Part shown: piece by piece, positions 1 to 12,497 of the stretch
Numbering within the stretch: the first letter of the stretch is position 1
How the letters are laid out: each line of letters starts with the position of its first letter
Assembly (NCBI GenBank): GCA_033297075.1
Contig: MU858134.1
Location: 62,001 to 126,000 of the forward strand
Direction: 5' to 3'
Source: Rhypophila decipiens
Lineage: Eukaryota > Ascomycota > Sordariomycetes > Sordariales > Naviculisporaceae
Length of the DNA: 64,000 bases
Made by a program: the position numbers and the translations under genes
The notes under the pieces: generated by a model
Seen by the model: the letters and a program-made list of their open reading frames with translations, nothing else
Told to the model about the DNA's origin: nothing
The model's database searches: none

Positions 1-1574
1 CGGCTCTGGGATAGCGATGATGGTATGGGTCGAGCTCGTGCTTCTCGACCTCTTCAGGGTAGAGGCTCCGGATGGCACGCTCCGACAGCTTCTCGCAGAC
101 ACCAGGATTTATCTGGCTCATCTGGGATCGCTGCCGGACCTTGTAGCCCTTTTCTTTCAAAGGGTCGCCCGTCTGGATGGTACGCAGCCGTGTAGAAGTC
201 CAGACTGTGAGAGGCCGCAGGGGAACCTCCTGGCCGGCCCGCTCCGAGAGCTGCTTCCGCTCTTGTTCACGGTGTCTGAGGAGCGTCTCGGTCATCTTCA
301 GGGCATACGACTTTCCCTCTTCCGAGAGGGGAGCATCGGCCTTGTAAGAATCCTCCTCGGTTGCGACACCAGCCCGCACGAAGAAGGTGGTCCTGGACTT
401 GATGTGGAGATTGGTCAAGTAAAAGACGATTCGGTGCGAGAGGTAGTTGAAGCTGACATTGTTATAGAAGAAAGCCTGGCCTGCGTTAATCATCTTGACG
501 TAGTTCAGCTCTTCCTCTTGCATTGTCTCAAAAACGGGAATCTTGGTGTTTATCCGCGCCAGATAGCGCTCGGCCGCTTCATTGGGATCCATACCGTGAA
601 ACTGCGTCTGTCAGCATGAGCGCTCGTGTATAATACGGAGAGAGCAACACCTACGTCTGGCGATGATATCTTGACATTGCGGGCATTTTCCTTGAGAATT
701 TCTTCGTCGTCGACAAAGGACTCTAAATACAGTGTCTGTTCAGGGGTTAGCCGGGAACTCGAGCTTGCAAGTATCAGTATTGGCGGGCACAAACCTGCAC
801 ATCATGCTTTGCGAACTCTTTGGCCAGCGCACGGCGACCAGCTGCTGTTGGGTTGACAGCATCATAGATGGCGACCTGGCCGTTTTCATGATTTAGCCAA
901 GCGTAGATGTCTTCTCTACACTTTTTGAGAATCTTTTGACGGAGCATGACAGAAGTCGGAGAGGCATTGGGATAGAAGTAATCCTGAGGAACTTGGCCGC
1001 CCTCTCCGACTGTGGCTCGACGGTAGTCGCCCAGGTGAAATATCCGCGTCTTGACTCCGAGCCTACACAATGATTAGTTTAAGCTCCAAAGAAAAGCGGG
1101 CTGGTTTCTTACCATTGTAAGTAACGCGCCATCGAAACGCAAATATGGCTGTTTATCGTCAGTATTAATCTCTACCTGTTGTCCATGTCAGGGGGATTTC
1201 CATCTTACGTTTTCCCACGAGCTGGCAGTCCGACCATAACGATAGCAATACGACCAGAATGGAACAATCTGCCTGACATGGTGCTATACAGCTGAGCTGG
1301 AGCCATATTTCCCTCGTCAACGCTCACATCGTGAATTCCATCAATGAATGTTGAGCTCCTGCGTCTATAACGAGGTGCGTTGGCCGCAATCTCGGCGGTA
1401 CTGCATTTAATAGTTAGCGAAAGCTCCGAGCCAGTATGGTAACAACCATATATCCATGATGGGATTGTAGTCTTTGTAGCCAAGCATGGTGGGGAACAGG
1501 CTATGGACTTGTGCATGACTGAAGAGAAGGGCGTGGGATAGAGAAAAAGGTCAAGCCTACAGAAGAGTATCCAT
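1..1574 (-). CDS. 6-phosphofructo-2-kinase (PFKFB family), 3' end beyond the window
   Basis: Makes fructose-2,6-bisphosphate, the cytosolic activator of phosphofructokinase-1. The P-loop GLPARGKT is followed by the typical kinase segments RIFHLGDYRRATVG and YDAVNPTAAGRR. A C-terminal bisphosphatase-like domain follows (LTVWTSTRLRTIQTG). Exons read on the minus strand: 1574-1561, 1518-1447, 1400-1209, 1148-1113 (36 nt, completing the P-loop), 1062-795, 735-655 and 607-1; frame is kept at every junction. The first two exons and the ATG at 1574 are the least certain part. In the phosphatase domain the RHG phosphohistidine motif reads FVRAGVA, so the catalytic His is Ala and bisphosphatase activity is not expected. 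The gene is cut by the left window edge before the end of the phosphatase domain. Confidence 0.9.
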
Positions 1575-3244
1575 GATGACGGTGCTGGATTCGTAGACCG
1601 ATACTGGAGACGATATATCTCAGAAAGGGGGGGTTTGCTTGCTCGGTTGATCAAAATTTTGTATGTGGCCGTGGCGAACGGTGAGGTGAAGCTCGAGTCC
1701 ACAAAGAGAGCGAGCTACGAAAGCCTTGGAAAGAAATACAGAACAGAGCCTGTTTCCCACAAGCGTTGTTGGAGAGCGTTTGATAGCGGCCCCCGTGACG
1801 AGGTGAGGTATATCTGATATGGTTGTGAGCGAGCTGGTGATGCCAAAGCCTGATGTCAAAGATGCGAGCGTCGTCGAACGTATATGTATGTATCTGGGTT
1901 CCAGGCGGCGGTGAAGTCCATACAATTCGGCGAGGTTTCCAGAGCGCCAATTTGCAATATGTCTCAGTCTTGCGGCCGGGCTGTCCTTGCGAGATATGTA
2001 GAAGTGAACTCGTATGGGCACTGAGAAGTGACAGAGGATCCAGGTTGTTTGGAGACTTTAGGTGTTCCCTTGCCCCACTGATTGGAACAGTGCTGACAGG
2101 GGCCTAAACGTGGCGGTTATGGGGAACAATGTGCAGTACGGGGTACGGACGATGCAGTACATATACTGTACCGAACGGATATACTCCGCAACTCACAGCA
2201 CAACTTGAAGATAGGAGAAGCGGTAATGCGTCACGACAATCTAGGTCTTTAGTCGTCGCTTATTAGGTAGTTACTATAATGATAATGAGTAATAGGGGGC
2301 TCTCTGCAGCTCGGGGAAACGACTAGATATCGATTCCATAGATCGGATCCGGTCAGTCTTTAGGCGGATGCCGCTCCGATGAAGCAATCGGGACAAACAA
2401 GAGGATGAAAGAACCCGGGCCCGACAACGACCGGCGGACCAAATGAGCTCTGTGCGTCTCGTCGAGAGAGGACGGGAGTACGTTAGTCGGGGTTGTTTCG
2501 TTCAAGCGGAACTGTAACGCGTGATGCCATACGTACACGGAGTCTTGATGAAGCAGCAGGAGCAGATTCAATACCTTGACATCCAGTACACAGAATCCAC
2601 TGCGCTGATGTCACCGAGGGTAGCCGTCATTCAGGTCGGAAGGAAGTCGGCAAGTTCATTATTCCCTTTCCGGTATGTGTAACACTTGGCATTATACGGT
2701 CTGTTAGATCTATCGACAGGGTCGAAAATACGCCAATTAGAAAGGCTTATAGACAATGAACAAGTCTTTCAAATGCAGGAAATAGCCTTCCAGGCCCCTT
2801 TTGTCTCCCTGTTCGCTCTTTATTTGAGAATACAAGTAAACGCCCAAGTTCAGTCTGAACAGTGTTAACGGGGCACCAGGCTTTCGGGTAGCCAGGCAGT
2901 CAGACCAGACCCACTATTCAGTTTGGGGGTTGAACGCACGGGCCACCGACCAGGCTTGGCTCGATGGAAACTGGCTTGGACAACCAGGGGAATATTTTTT
3001 TTTGGCAGCTGCTTCTCCTTTGTTGAAGCTTTGCCAGGTCGTACTTTTTTCAACCACCAGACCACCACGATTGCGACCCACTAGAAGTTTGCGCATCGAG
3101 CCCATCGCGAAGCTCAATCCATCTCGAAACTTTAGTTAATACGATTTCCGGACGCCCACCCATTGAGAGGATAGCTCGACAACTCATCGATCTCCTTTCT
3201 CAGCCGAACTCACGACCGCCCGTGTTTGCCATATCGCTGGCACG
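1575..3244. other. Intergenic region between PFK2 and TOM40
   Basis: Divergent promoter space between a minus-strand and a plus-strand gene. Short overlapping frames on both strands have no family features. No tRNA or clear repeat is seen. The last few hundred bases are C/T-rich on the plus strand, as expected for the TOM40 5' leader. Confidence 0.6.
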
Positions 3245-4564
3245 ATGGAGTCCAAGACAGCTTCCCCCCTGGGCTTTCTCAGCAACAATCCCCTCTTCTC
3301 CGGCCTCTCAGATGTATACAATGGTTTCCAAGACAGGAGAGCGAAGCTGGGGCTCTCCAACCCCGGCACCCTGGAGGGTATCGCAAAGGGTTCGTTTTGC
3401 CACTTTGAGCATGTCTGTTATCGAGAACGAGGGACTAAACAATCACGAATACAGAGGTCCAACGGGACACACTGCTCACCAACTACATGTTTACCGGTCT
3501 GAAAGCCGACATCACCAAGGCCTTCAGCCTTTCTCCCCTGTACGTCGCCTCCTAATTATCGCGACAGTTGGAACCGCCGGTTCAGTTGCTGACAGTACCC
3601 CAGATTCCAAGTCTCTCACCAGTTCGCGATGGGCGAGAGACTAAACCCATATACGTTCGCTGGCATGTATGGAACAAATAATGTGTGTATACTGGACCCG
3701 TGGCCCCCCCATTTCCTCTACGTCGCGTTGGTCTGACTCGTTCGTCATTAGGTATTCGCTCAAGCAAACATGGACAACGATGGATCTCTTTCATCGCGAT
3801 TCAACTACAGATGGAGCAACAAGGCCGTAACGAAGTCGTCGTTCCAAATTGCGCCCGCTGGGACCGGACAGGATATGGCCCAGTTCGAGCACGAGTACAC
3901 AGGTTCCGACTTTACCACCTCCATCAAGGCCCTCAACCCTTCCTTCCTCGAGGGTGGCCTCACGGGCATTTTCATTGGTCATTATTTGCAGTCGATCACT
4001 CCCAAGTTTGCGTTCGGTCTCGAGGCGGTTTGGCAACGCGCCAGCTTGGGCCAGGGGCCTGATTCTGGCCTCTCGTATGTTGCCCGCTACAAGTCCAACG
4101 ATTGGATAGCGACTGCTCAGCTCCAGGGCGCCGGCGCCTTGAACGCCACTTATTGGAGGCGCATTTCAGACAAGATCTCAGCCGGTGTCGACATGTCCCT
4201 GACTATGGCGCCTGCCCAGGGCGGTCTCATGGGCGGTCCCCTTCAAAAAGAAGGCATCACCACCGTTGGTGCCAAATACGACTTCAGGATGGCGACGCTG
4301 AGGGCACAGGTTGACTCCAAGGGGAAGCTCAGCTGCGTGCTCGAGAAGCGCGTTGCCCCCGTAATGACCATGACATTTGCTGCTGATGTCGACCATTTCA
4401 CTGTGAGTACTAACTACCCTGCCATTAGCAATCTGCACGCCATCCATACTGACAACCCCTTTCCATAGCAAACATCCAAGATCGGTGTCGGCATCTCCAT
4501 TGAGGCGCCATCCGAGCACCTCCAAGAGCAGATGGAAGTGCCCTCTGTCAATATCCCCTTTTAG
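3245..4564 (+). CDS. tom40: Mitochondrial import receptor subunit TOM40
   Basis: The beta-barrel pore of the TOM complex in the mitochondrial outer membrane, through which nuclear-encoded precursors pass. Five exons: 3245-3389, 3455-3539, 3604-3682, 3752-4402 and 4469-4564, giving 351 residues, the normal fungal length. Diagnostic stretches are [91 protein letters not shown] and the C-terminal beta-signal region ending NIPF. The start follows from the match to the conserved N-terminus, ahead of the NPG segment. No signal peptide or helical membrane segment is present, as expected for a barrel. It lies divergent from PFK2 and converges on the downstream deubiquitinase gene. Confidence 0.97.
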
Positions 4565-5768
4565 ACAATGGTGTATTGGACGGGAGGATATCGCGTTCTT
4601 TTTAACGCCGACCCGTGGTTGCCGTTCTAAACCAACTTAATATAATATCATCCGGATCGCCCACTGACAGCGAGCAAAAAGCGGAAACATCACTGTCAAA
4701 GCCCATCAGATTACGCCATGACTCTAATCCTCGCGTTTGTTTCGATCCAGGGCTCAAGAATAACGCGTAAACGATAGACAATCACCCCTTTCAATCTTTC
4801 CGAAAAGCCCAGCCTGGGGTCCCCAGGCTGAGCTACCGGACCGACATGTACTATAGAATCTGTGTGGTTATTCAGATGGAGTGGGGGTTTTTTTCCTTGT
4901 TCCTTTATTCTTCTTTTTTATATTTTTCATGCCACATGCACATGCCGCTGCATGTGGGGAAGCGTCTTCTGTGTGTCCAAAGGCACAGTCGTATGAGAAG
5001 ATTAGGAGAGCGAAAAATGTGTAAATATATGTACTGATCACATGCCTACCTGTGTATCTGCCTTGCAAGCGAAGCTGTAAATTATTTCTTTTGAAAGCGC
5101 ACGAGAGCAGAGCATTCGATAGAGTAAGATGGAAAATTGATGATGTACTATCATGTAATTGTCCATTCTTTGAGGGCCCGCAGAGTATGGTACTGTGTTT
5201 AATGTCGATTTATCATTGAGGATCGCCGCGTGGGGCAAGGCGAAGGCATACATACAGCATTCACTAGACAATGTATTGTCCGTAATCTGGTGATAACTAT
5301 ACGCCTTTCTCCATCTTCCGTCCGTTCCAACAGTCAGTCCTACAACGGAGTAAACGACCACCAAACCTCAAGAGGCATTTCCTATCATCATTCATCCCAT
5401 TTTTGACGAGTGTCTTATTCTCTCTGTTGTTTGCTATGCCTATATATACGTTCTACGGGCATTTCCTTTCCCATCACTAGCTGTTGCTTTTGTTTTCCTT
5501 TGTCTGCAGTTTGTTTTCTTTTTTTTCCCTTTTCCGTTGCCGTTCACATCTGCGTCATTAATCTCGCTCGTAATGCTAATACACTCCCCATTCTTATTAC
5601 ATTAATCCAAAAATATGCATGCAATGCGCCCATCCACCCATCAAACGCCGTGCTATGAATGCTAAACAAGCAAAAAACCAAAAGCCGGTTGTTAAGAAAT
5701 ACTGCCATTATGATCATCCTTCGCCCATCCATGCCTGCAAACTTGACAAATGTTTGCTACCAGTTCCC
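4565..5768. other. Convergent 3' intergenic region (TOM40 / deubiquitinase)
   Basis: Contains the 3' ends of two converging genes. It is AT-rich with T-runs (4889-4925 and 5505-5530). No supported gene is seen. Confidence 0.6.
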
Positions 5769-8425
5769 TCACATAACCAAACACTCACGATCAGGAACCC
5801 CAGAAGATCTCCCCTTCTCCTTCTCGCCACGACTCTTGGACTTTGTGCGATCCTTCCTGTGAAAATGGTGATGCTCCTTCTCTTTACCGTTGCTGTCTTC
5901 GGCTTCTTCAGTGATGACGACAGTATGTTCATCTGGTCCATCCGACCCGCTCGTTCCACCACCACCACCCAACGGATCCTTGCTCGGACGAACGATCAAG
6001 CCCAGCCTCGACATGGTCAAGCTTATCCTCCCCTCGCCCGCCTGACTAGGGGGGCGGGATTTGCTTCCCGTCTTGGTGAGCTTGCCTGCGGCCCGTGAGA
6101 GCCTGGCCGCCGTGGATTCGTCCTGGGGTGTAGCAGCCGGTGAAGGGACTTCTGAGTGAACTGACGGTGTGACTGCCGTCGTGTCGGAGACCGCAACGCT
6201 TCCTCTCCTGGAGCCATCGACTCGAAGATTTCTAGAGTCTGAGTCGCCGTCGATGCTAAGACGTGGCGGCCTCTCGAGTTCGGAGCTGAATCGTATGCTT
6301 GGGCCATTGTGCACAAGCGTGGTGGCAGAATCAAAATAATCTCCCGACGACCATGGCGCACCATCCGCCTGTTCTGCTTTCACCTCTACTATTTGAATCC
6401 TGTCGGTAAGCTTAGTTGCCGAGTCATCATAAGAAGGTGGCTCTCCCACGGATCCGTCTGTCGAAGTCGCGGTCACATCCACCATTGGGACAATCTGGTA
6501 AAATAGTAGGTACGGCATCTCGTCGCGGAGAGCCTGTTTGATGTCGTCCACGTGGGTGACCCGGTTCTCCACCGCCAGATCATCGAATTTGACCCATTGG
6601 GCTTCTTCATAGTCGGGAGGCGGATCGTGATCATGCCTCCTATTGTCTGTCAGCAGCTTTGGGGCAACTCGAGCAAATGCTATATAGTGTCCGCTGTGAA
6701 GGGATTCGCCTCGGTGGCACACCACAGACTGGAGGACCAGCTTATATTCCTGACTCAGTCCATCTGGCTCGTGATCAGCAGTATCGTCAAGAGCCATGAA
6801 GTGTGGCAGCCGGAGGCTGTCGGGGATGTCGATATGGGTATTCTGGCGCTTCGGAACACCCTGATCTGTCATCGTGTATCGTTTCAAACAAATACCCACG
6901 ACCGGTCGCTGATTTAGATGCCGTGCCACCTCGACGTCACTCTTCGGCTGAGCAGGTGTGGGCCACGGGATCAGTTTAAAGAATTGCCAGGCAGGTATGG
7001 TGACCGTCTTCACCACAGTAGAGCCTGTCCGCTTTGCCCTCTGGAGGAGAGTTTCATGGTCTTCGTCTTTTGGTGCTTCACCGTCGCCAACGATAATGCG
7101 CTGTATAATACTCGTGGATCGATGACGGCCAGTGGGACGAGCTTGGAAGCTTTTCGGTGAACTTGGTCCCTCCGAGGATAAATCTGGCCCTTCCATGGCC
7201 ACGGGCGATGCATGAATTGCATCGTCTAGCGTCCATCTTCGTTGGAGATGGGGCTGCTCTACGTGTTCGCTTGTTGCCGGTTCCCCTTCTTCGGTTATAA
7301 CCCGGATAGAGTTGTGTGCAGCACCTGAGGCAGTATCGACTTTCCCTAGACCCTTTTTTTCTTCAAGACTGTCTCTGAGGACATCGACCTTATTGTTGAA
7401 ATATTCCTCAAGACAATCCTCCAGTTTAAGCCCTTTTCCCTCGGGGTCTGCTGGGACAGCGAGATTAAGGAGCCTTTCCTGAACTACTTTGTGGTCATCT
7501 GCGTCCTTCTTCCCTTGGTGGAAAAGATCCACCTGCAAGGAGAGAAGAGGGAGCTGCAAGGTCTCCGTGATGAACCCAAAAGCCTCAGATGTGTCTTGCT
7601 GCTCCAAGAGTTGGGCATCTTTCCAGCCACAGGCGGCGAGCGTTTCCTGGATGCGCTGAGTCTGGCCGCTCGAGTTAGTTCCGAGTACCGATGAATAGAG
7701 AGGGGACCGGGTGGAAAGTAGAAACGTACCATGTCCGTGTGAATCAATTTTCCAGTCCTCAACATGTTAACCCATAACCTAATCAGACCCGCCAATGTTC
7801 TTTGAGATTCGTCGGTTTGGTCGTTCTTCAACATACACTCAAACGCAGAAAGCTTGGCGAACATGGCGAAAAGTAGGGCATCCAGGTAGCAGGTAACATT
7901 TCCCCGGTTCTCGGCACCGAGCATCTGAACATTCGGGTTGTACGGCTCTATTATTCCACCAAAAGCCTTTTGTTGGATTTGTAGAATTTCGACTGCCCGG
8001 TCGATATCGCCATTCGCAAACGTCGAGTTCAGAGCGTATCGGACAAGCTCTTCGGAGACGTCGTTGTACTTGAGCTCTTCAAGCTTTTTGGTGATGGCTT
8101 CAACCTTGAATTTGAGGCGCATAGTTAGCTCCAATGCTTGTTTGAACCTCAAGCAGAACAAACACACCTTTGCCGCCTCTTTTTCTTTCTCCTCCTCTTC
8201 TCGGATTGCTTGCTTTGCTGAGTCGGGTCTGAAGAATGACAGCCAGACATCGTTGGTCAGAGGTCGAATCTGAGATATGTCAGTACTACTTCGTTGGTCA
8301 TTCCATTCAGGTAAAAGTCGTACCCTAGATCCAGGTTCAGATGACTTGTTGCGAAGATGGCTTGTGGTCTTGTCACGCATGCTGCGAAACCGCTTGGGGA
8401 ACGCCGTGGCCTTCATCTTTTCCAT
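5769..8425 (-). CDS. USP/UCH-family deubiquitinase with CYLD-like Cys box and C-terminal CaaX motif
   Basis: A thiol protease that removes ubiquitin. Exons on the minus strand: 8425-8324, 8269-7730 and 7661-5769, about 844 residues. The first intron (54 nt, GTACGA..CTCAG) is frame-neutral and so less certain. Order: a UBA-like helical segment (about 85-140), the Cys box GNVTCYLDALLFAMF (Cys at about 161), the QQDTSEAFGFI USP segment, the His box HSGHYIAFARV, WVKFDD, and YLLFYQIV at the end of the core. A long Ser/Pro-rich tail follows, then a Lys/Arg-rich stretch and the last residues DRECLVM. CYLD in animals has a similar NSCYLDSTLF Cys box, so this is not a typical GNTCYMNS enzyme. The terminal CLVM fits a CaaX prenylation signal preceded by a polybasic region, suggesting membrane attachment (inference). 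Both catalytic Cys and His are present. Confidence 0.88.
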
Positions 8426-10947
8426 TTTGAGAACCGGTCAAGGCATGCACAAGACCGAGGAGACGTGAACTTTCTGCTAGGTTATGGGCAATCGTTCTCG
8501 AAATCGGTATCCTAGCATCATTAGGGAGGTGCCTCTTTGCGATCCCTCATAACCGCGTAGCGAATTTGTGTGGAAAGAGGGCAGCCTAACAGCTCTGAAC
8601 AGACGACGAAAAAGGTCGCGACGGCCTGTTTCGATTAGAAGGGCAGGGTTGAGGTCGTCCAGTATTCGAAGATTCAAACACGGAAAATATTTCCATGTAT
8701 AGAGAAATCCGAAGAGGAATCGTGGACGGCTGGGCTCATAAAGTGGCAAAGGGTAGCTAGAGGCAAGCCAGGAATTTCGGAGGAAAGAGGTGAATCGAGA
8801 CTCTCTAACGTTGAATAGGGAAGCCTGGATGATGAAAGAGGTTCTTAGGGATAGGGAACCTTTGCCTGGCGAAGTGCGTAATGGAGATGTCGACGCAAAG
8901 GCGGAAGAGGGCAGCTGTTGTTGGTGCTGTGGTGGGATGTTTGTTGCAGAAGGAGGGGTCACTGAGAGGTCGGGCTGAAGCAGGAGGTGGGCTGGGTGGG
9001 TAAGGGGTCTGGGCCTGTCCCAAGGCTGTAAGAGCCAAGATCAAAATTTACAGGGTCCAGGGCGGACTGGTGGGCCCACATTACGTACCGCCAGGTAGGC
9101 AGATGGAAAAGTTGGGCGTGTCATGGTGAATTTTGTCAATTTCGAGGCATTTTTATTACCATTTCTTCCAGACGAGCAGCCCCCACATCTATCAATCAGC
9201 GGATCAGAGCTGCACTGAGGTCGATCGTTGACTCTGAGGAGGACACGCTCCGCGATTGCCACTGTACTGGTAAGACATCACGAACCCCATCAAATATCAT
9301 CACAGGCACGGCTGGGACTTGCTTTCCTATGTGCCTATTTAGCCGCAGCGGCCACCTGGGCGAGCATAGGACTGTAAATATGTACGGATACAGTACAAAG
9401 AGACTGGAAGTAATTACGGAGTGTGTACTATCTTCAGCCCATCTCGAGCTCTTGGTGTTTCGAAGCACGCCCGACCAACCATCTGGGACCAGTGTACGGA
9501 GTACCCCGACCAGGAAAGCTCTGCGATATTCTCAGACTCGCTACTCATTGTGCCCGGGGCACTGTCGAGGATGACTTCTACGCACGCCCTTCTTCAGTTC
9601 CAAATCGTGGTCTAAGGATGCCTGCATATTGATAGCGACAAGACGGATGACGGTGAACCAACATTCGGTATCGTCCAGACGCAGTAGCAGTCGACGATAC
9701 CAATACCAAGGACCACCAAAAGAGTCAGGCCACCACATCGTTCGTCCGATCATCCCTTGCGCACATCACCGTCTGCACCTAAATATGATGCTCGGGATTG
9801 CTTCGCCTGCATGCTTGCTTGCGTCAGAACCTTACGAAGCTGCTAGCAGATCAACCCGTCCACGCCATTGCCTAAATAGGAACCTGATCCTGTCAGCATG
9901 GGTCGCGGCCACTTGCGCACTTTATTGTATGGTATAAATGGTCGGTTAGAAGAGGTCGAACCCCTCGGCTTCTGATGGAACCTCGCTTGCGTAGCAAATA
10001 GGAAATCTTGAACACCTGGGGCACGAGGTGATAGAAACAGAAAAGGGGTCTTGATCGGCCTAGAGTTTCTCGACTGATCAAGATGCTACCCCTATTCTTG
10101 CGCTGTCAAAGTCTCCAGTCCGCCTACGGTTCGACGATGAACACATGGCCTTGGAGCTGGTTCTTGTCGGTTATTAGTCTCCCCAAGTGATACGTATTCG
10201 GGTTCGATTCGAGGTACGCTGAGTTAGGCAACGCTAGGTTGCTTGACGCAGTGAAATGGCCGTCGCCATGACTGCTTTCTCGTCAACCTGTCATTGGTAA
10301 TTCGGCGAGCCCGGAGTGAGAAACATTCTTCAAAAGCATGGAACTTCCAGACCTCGCGGGGCCCCTCGTATTTATCTGAGCCTGGCCAGACAGAATGATA
10401 TGCCTCTGTGAGATTAGATTTATCATATCCCAAGTGGCAACAGTTGTCTCGTGTTTCGGGGTTGCAGCAGCCCCAAGCCTCCAACAGGCCATGCTGAGTT
10501 TTGGAGATGGCCCCGCCACGGGTATGGACAACCCAACCACGCGATTTTTGAGGGGAAAGTCAAGCCACACCCCGCGTTTGAGCCACAGCCTGACGTTGTT
10601 TGCCTTCCTCGGTTCCACTTCGCAGCTTACCCCAAGTTTTAGTACGCATTCTTCACGCCTTGGTCGGCTGGTCCCATCATTACCTCGGCTTGCCGGGTTC
10701 AAGATCCAGGTTGTCAACCCCGGACAAGCATTACCGACAGAAGCTCAACCTCCACTGCTATTACGGTCGACCCATGAGAACTGTCACCTTGTATCCGTAT
10801 TTATTGATCCATCTGTTGAGCCCTCCGGATTGATCCTTCGAGCTCTGTGTTATTTCTTTGAGCTGTGTCCAAAATCATTTCTCGTATCCTGTATTATCGA
10901 TTTGAGAACCTTGGTTGATATATCATTCCATCGTAAAGCCACCCACA
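8426..10947. other. Large divergent intergenic region
   Basis: About 2.5 kb between the deubiquitinase and the acyl-CoA dehydrogenase. Open frames here are short, occur on both strands and show no recognisable domain. The stretch at 10195-10215 resembles a tRNA T-arm, but no matching acceptor or anticodon arm is present. The final 500 bases are the likely promoter and leader of the dehydrogenase gene. Confidence 0.6.
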
Positions 10948-12497
10948 ATGTCAGCCCAGATCCCCATTACTGTAAGCCATGCACCTCCGCACGTTCCGAA
11001 GCTCTATGTCTGTTCTAGAGTGCTAAACCACAGCAGGTCCGCGACCGCGTCAGCGACAAGGCCAAGAAGACGCTGGACGTCGTGGCCAAGTTTGTCGAGG
11101 AAGACTGCATCCCGTAAGATCTCCAAATCACCGCCATTCGAAACATGTGGACAGGATCCATTCTAACACCGACTGCTCACTGCTAGAGCTGATGCTGTTT
11201 TCGAGACCCTGATCGGCACGGGCGAGGAGCGATGGCAACGCCACCCCCAGATCCTTGAGGACCTCAAGACCAAAGCCAAGTCCCTGGGACTCTGGAACAT
11301 GTTCCTCCCCAAAGGTCACTATAAGGAGTCCCCCGGGTTCAGCAACCTTGAGTATGGCTTGATGGCCGAGTGGCTCGGCAAATCCAGACTGGCTTCCGAG
11401 GCCGTGAACTGCGCCGCCCCCGACACTGGCAATATGGAAGTGCTCGCCAAGTATGGAAACGAGGCGCAAAAAGAGCAATGGTTGAAGCCTCTGATGGAGG
11501 GCAAAATCCGCTCCGCGTTCTTGATGACCGAGCCCCAAGTAGCCTCGTCCGATGCCACGAATATCGAGATGAAGATCGAGAGAGACGGAGATTACTATGT
11601 CCTCAACGGTCAGGTAAGAGGAATCACTACCCCGGTGTTGGCATATCCTAACCTAACCTCATCTCACAGAAATGGTGGTCGAGTGGTGCCGGTGACCCGC
11701 GATGCAAGATCTATATCGTCATGGGCAAGAATGACCCCAACAACAAAGATGTTTACAAGCAACAGTCCGTCATCCTAGTACCTGCCGGTACCAAGGGCAT
11801 CACAATCCACCGCATGCTCTCCGTCTACGGGTACGATGACGCACCGCACGGCCACGGCCACATTACTTTCCACAACGTCCGCGTACCGGCTGCCAACATG
11901 GTCCTCGGTGAAGGCCGCGGTTTCGAAATCATTCAAGGGCGTCTCGGCCCTGGCCGTATCCACCACGCCATGCGCACAATCGGCTGTGCCGAGAGGGCTC
12001 TGGAATGGATGCTCATGCGCATCAACGACCCCAGAAAGACTCCTTTCGGCAAGCAGCTTCGCGAGCACGGCGTGATCCTCGAATGGGTTGCCAAGTCCAG
12101 GCTCGAGATCGACAGCTCTCGCCTCATCGTGCTGAACGCTGCCATCAAGATGGATGAGCAAGGGCCCAAGGCTTCTCTCAAAGAGATCGCGCAAGCCAAG
12201 GTCCTTGTCCCACAGATGGCCTTGACGGTTATCGACCGCGCTGTTCAGGCATTCGGTGGCGCTGGAGTCAGCCAGGACACCCCGCTCGCCAACATGTGGG
12301 CTCAGATCCGGACCCTGAGGCTAGCCGACGGACCGGATGAGGTTCATCTGCAGCAGATGGGTCGGAATGAGAACAAGCGCGGCAAGGCTGTCGCGGAGAA
12401 GATCGAGTCTCAAAAGCAAAAGACGGAGCAGTTGATGAAGCAGTACGGAGCGACCAAGGCGGAACTCGGCTCGAACATTCAGAAGTCCAGATTTTAA
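10948..12497 (+). CDS. Acyl-CoA dehydrogenase, ACAD10/11-like
   Basis: A flavin-dependent enzyme that introduces the alpha-beta double bond in acyl-CoA (fatty-acid or branched-chain catabolism, mitochondrial or peroxisomal). Four exons: 10948-10971, 11037-11113, 11187-11613 and 11670-12497; 451 residues. Motifs in order are [26 protein letters not shown] (FAD/substrate signature), [39 protein letters not shown], and [10 protein letters not shown] near the C-terminus. In the last, Asp stands where medium-chain enzymes carry the catalytic Glu; this is usual in the ACAD10/11 group. There is no kinase or cytochrome b5 domain fused to it. The 24-nt first exon gives the ATG in the context CACAATGTC. 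The C-terminal SRF is at best a weak peroxisomal signal. Confidence 0.93.

Noticed and set aside
17..619. 200-codon plus-strand frame at the left edge
   Set aside because: The opposite strand encodes the conserved PFKFB phosphatase-like domain, so the plus frame is its shadow.
8477..8962. 161-codon minus-strand frame upstream of the deubiquitinase
   Set aside because: No domain and no splice continuity with the deubiquitinase start at 8425; probably leader or promoter sequence.
10140..10230. Possible tRNA from a GGTTCGATTCGAGG T-arm-like stretch
   Set aside because: The T stem does not pair properly and no acceptor, D or anticodon arm fits upstream or downstream.
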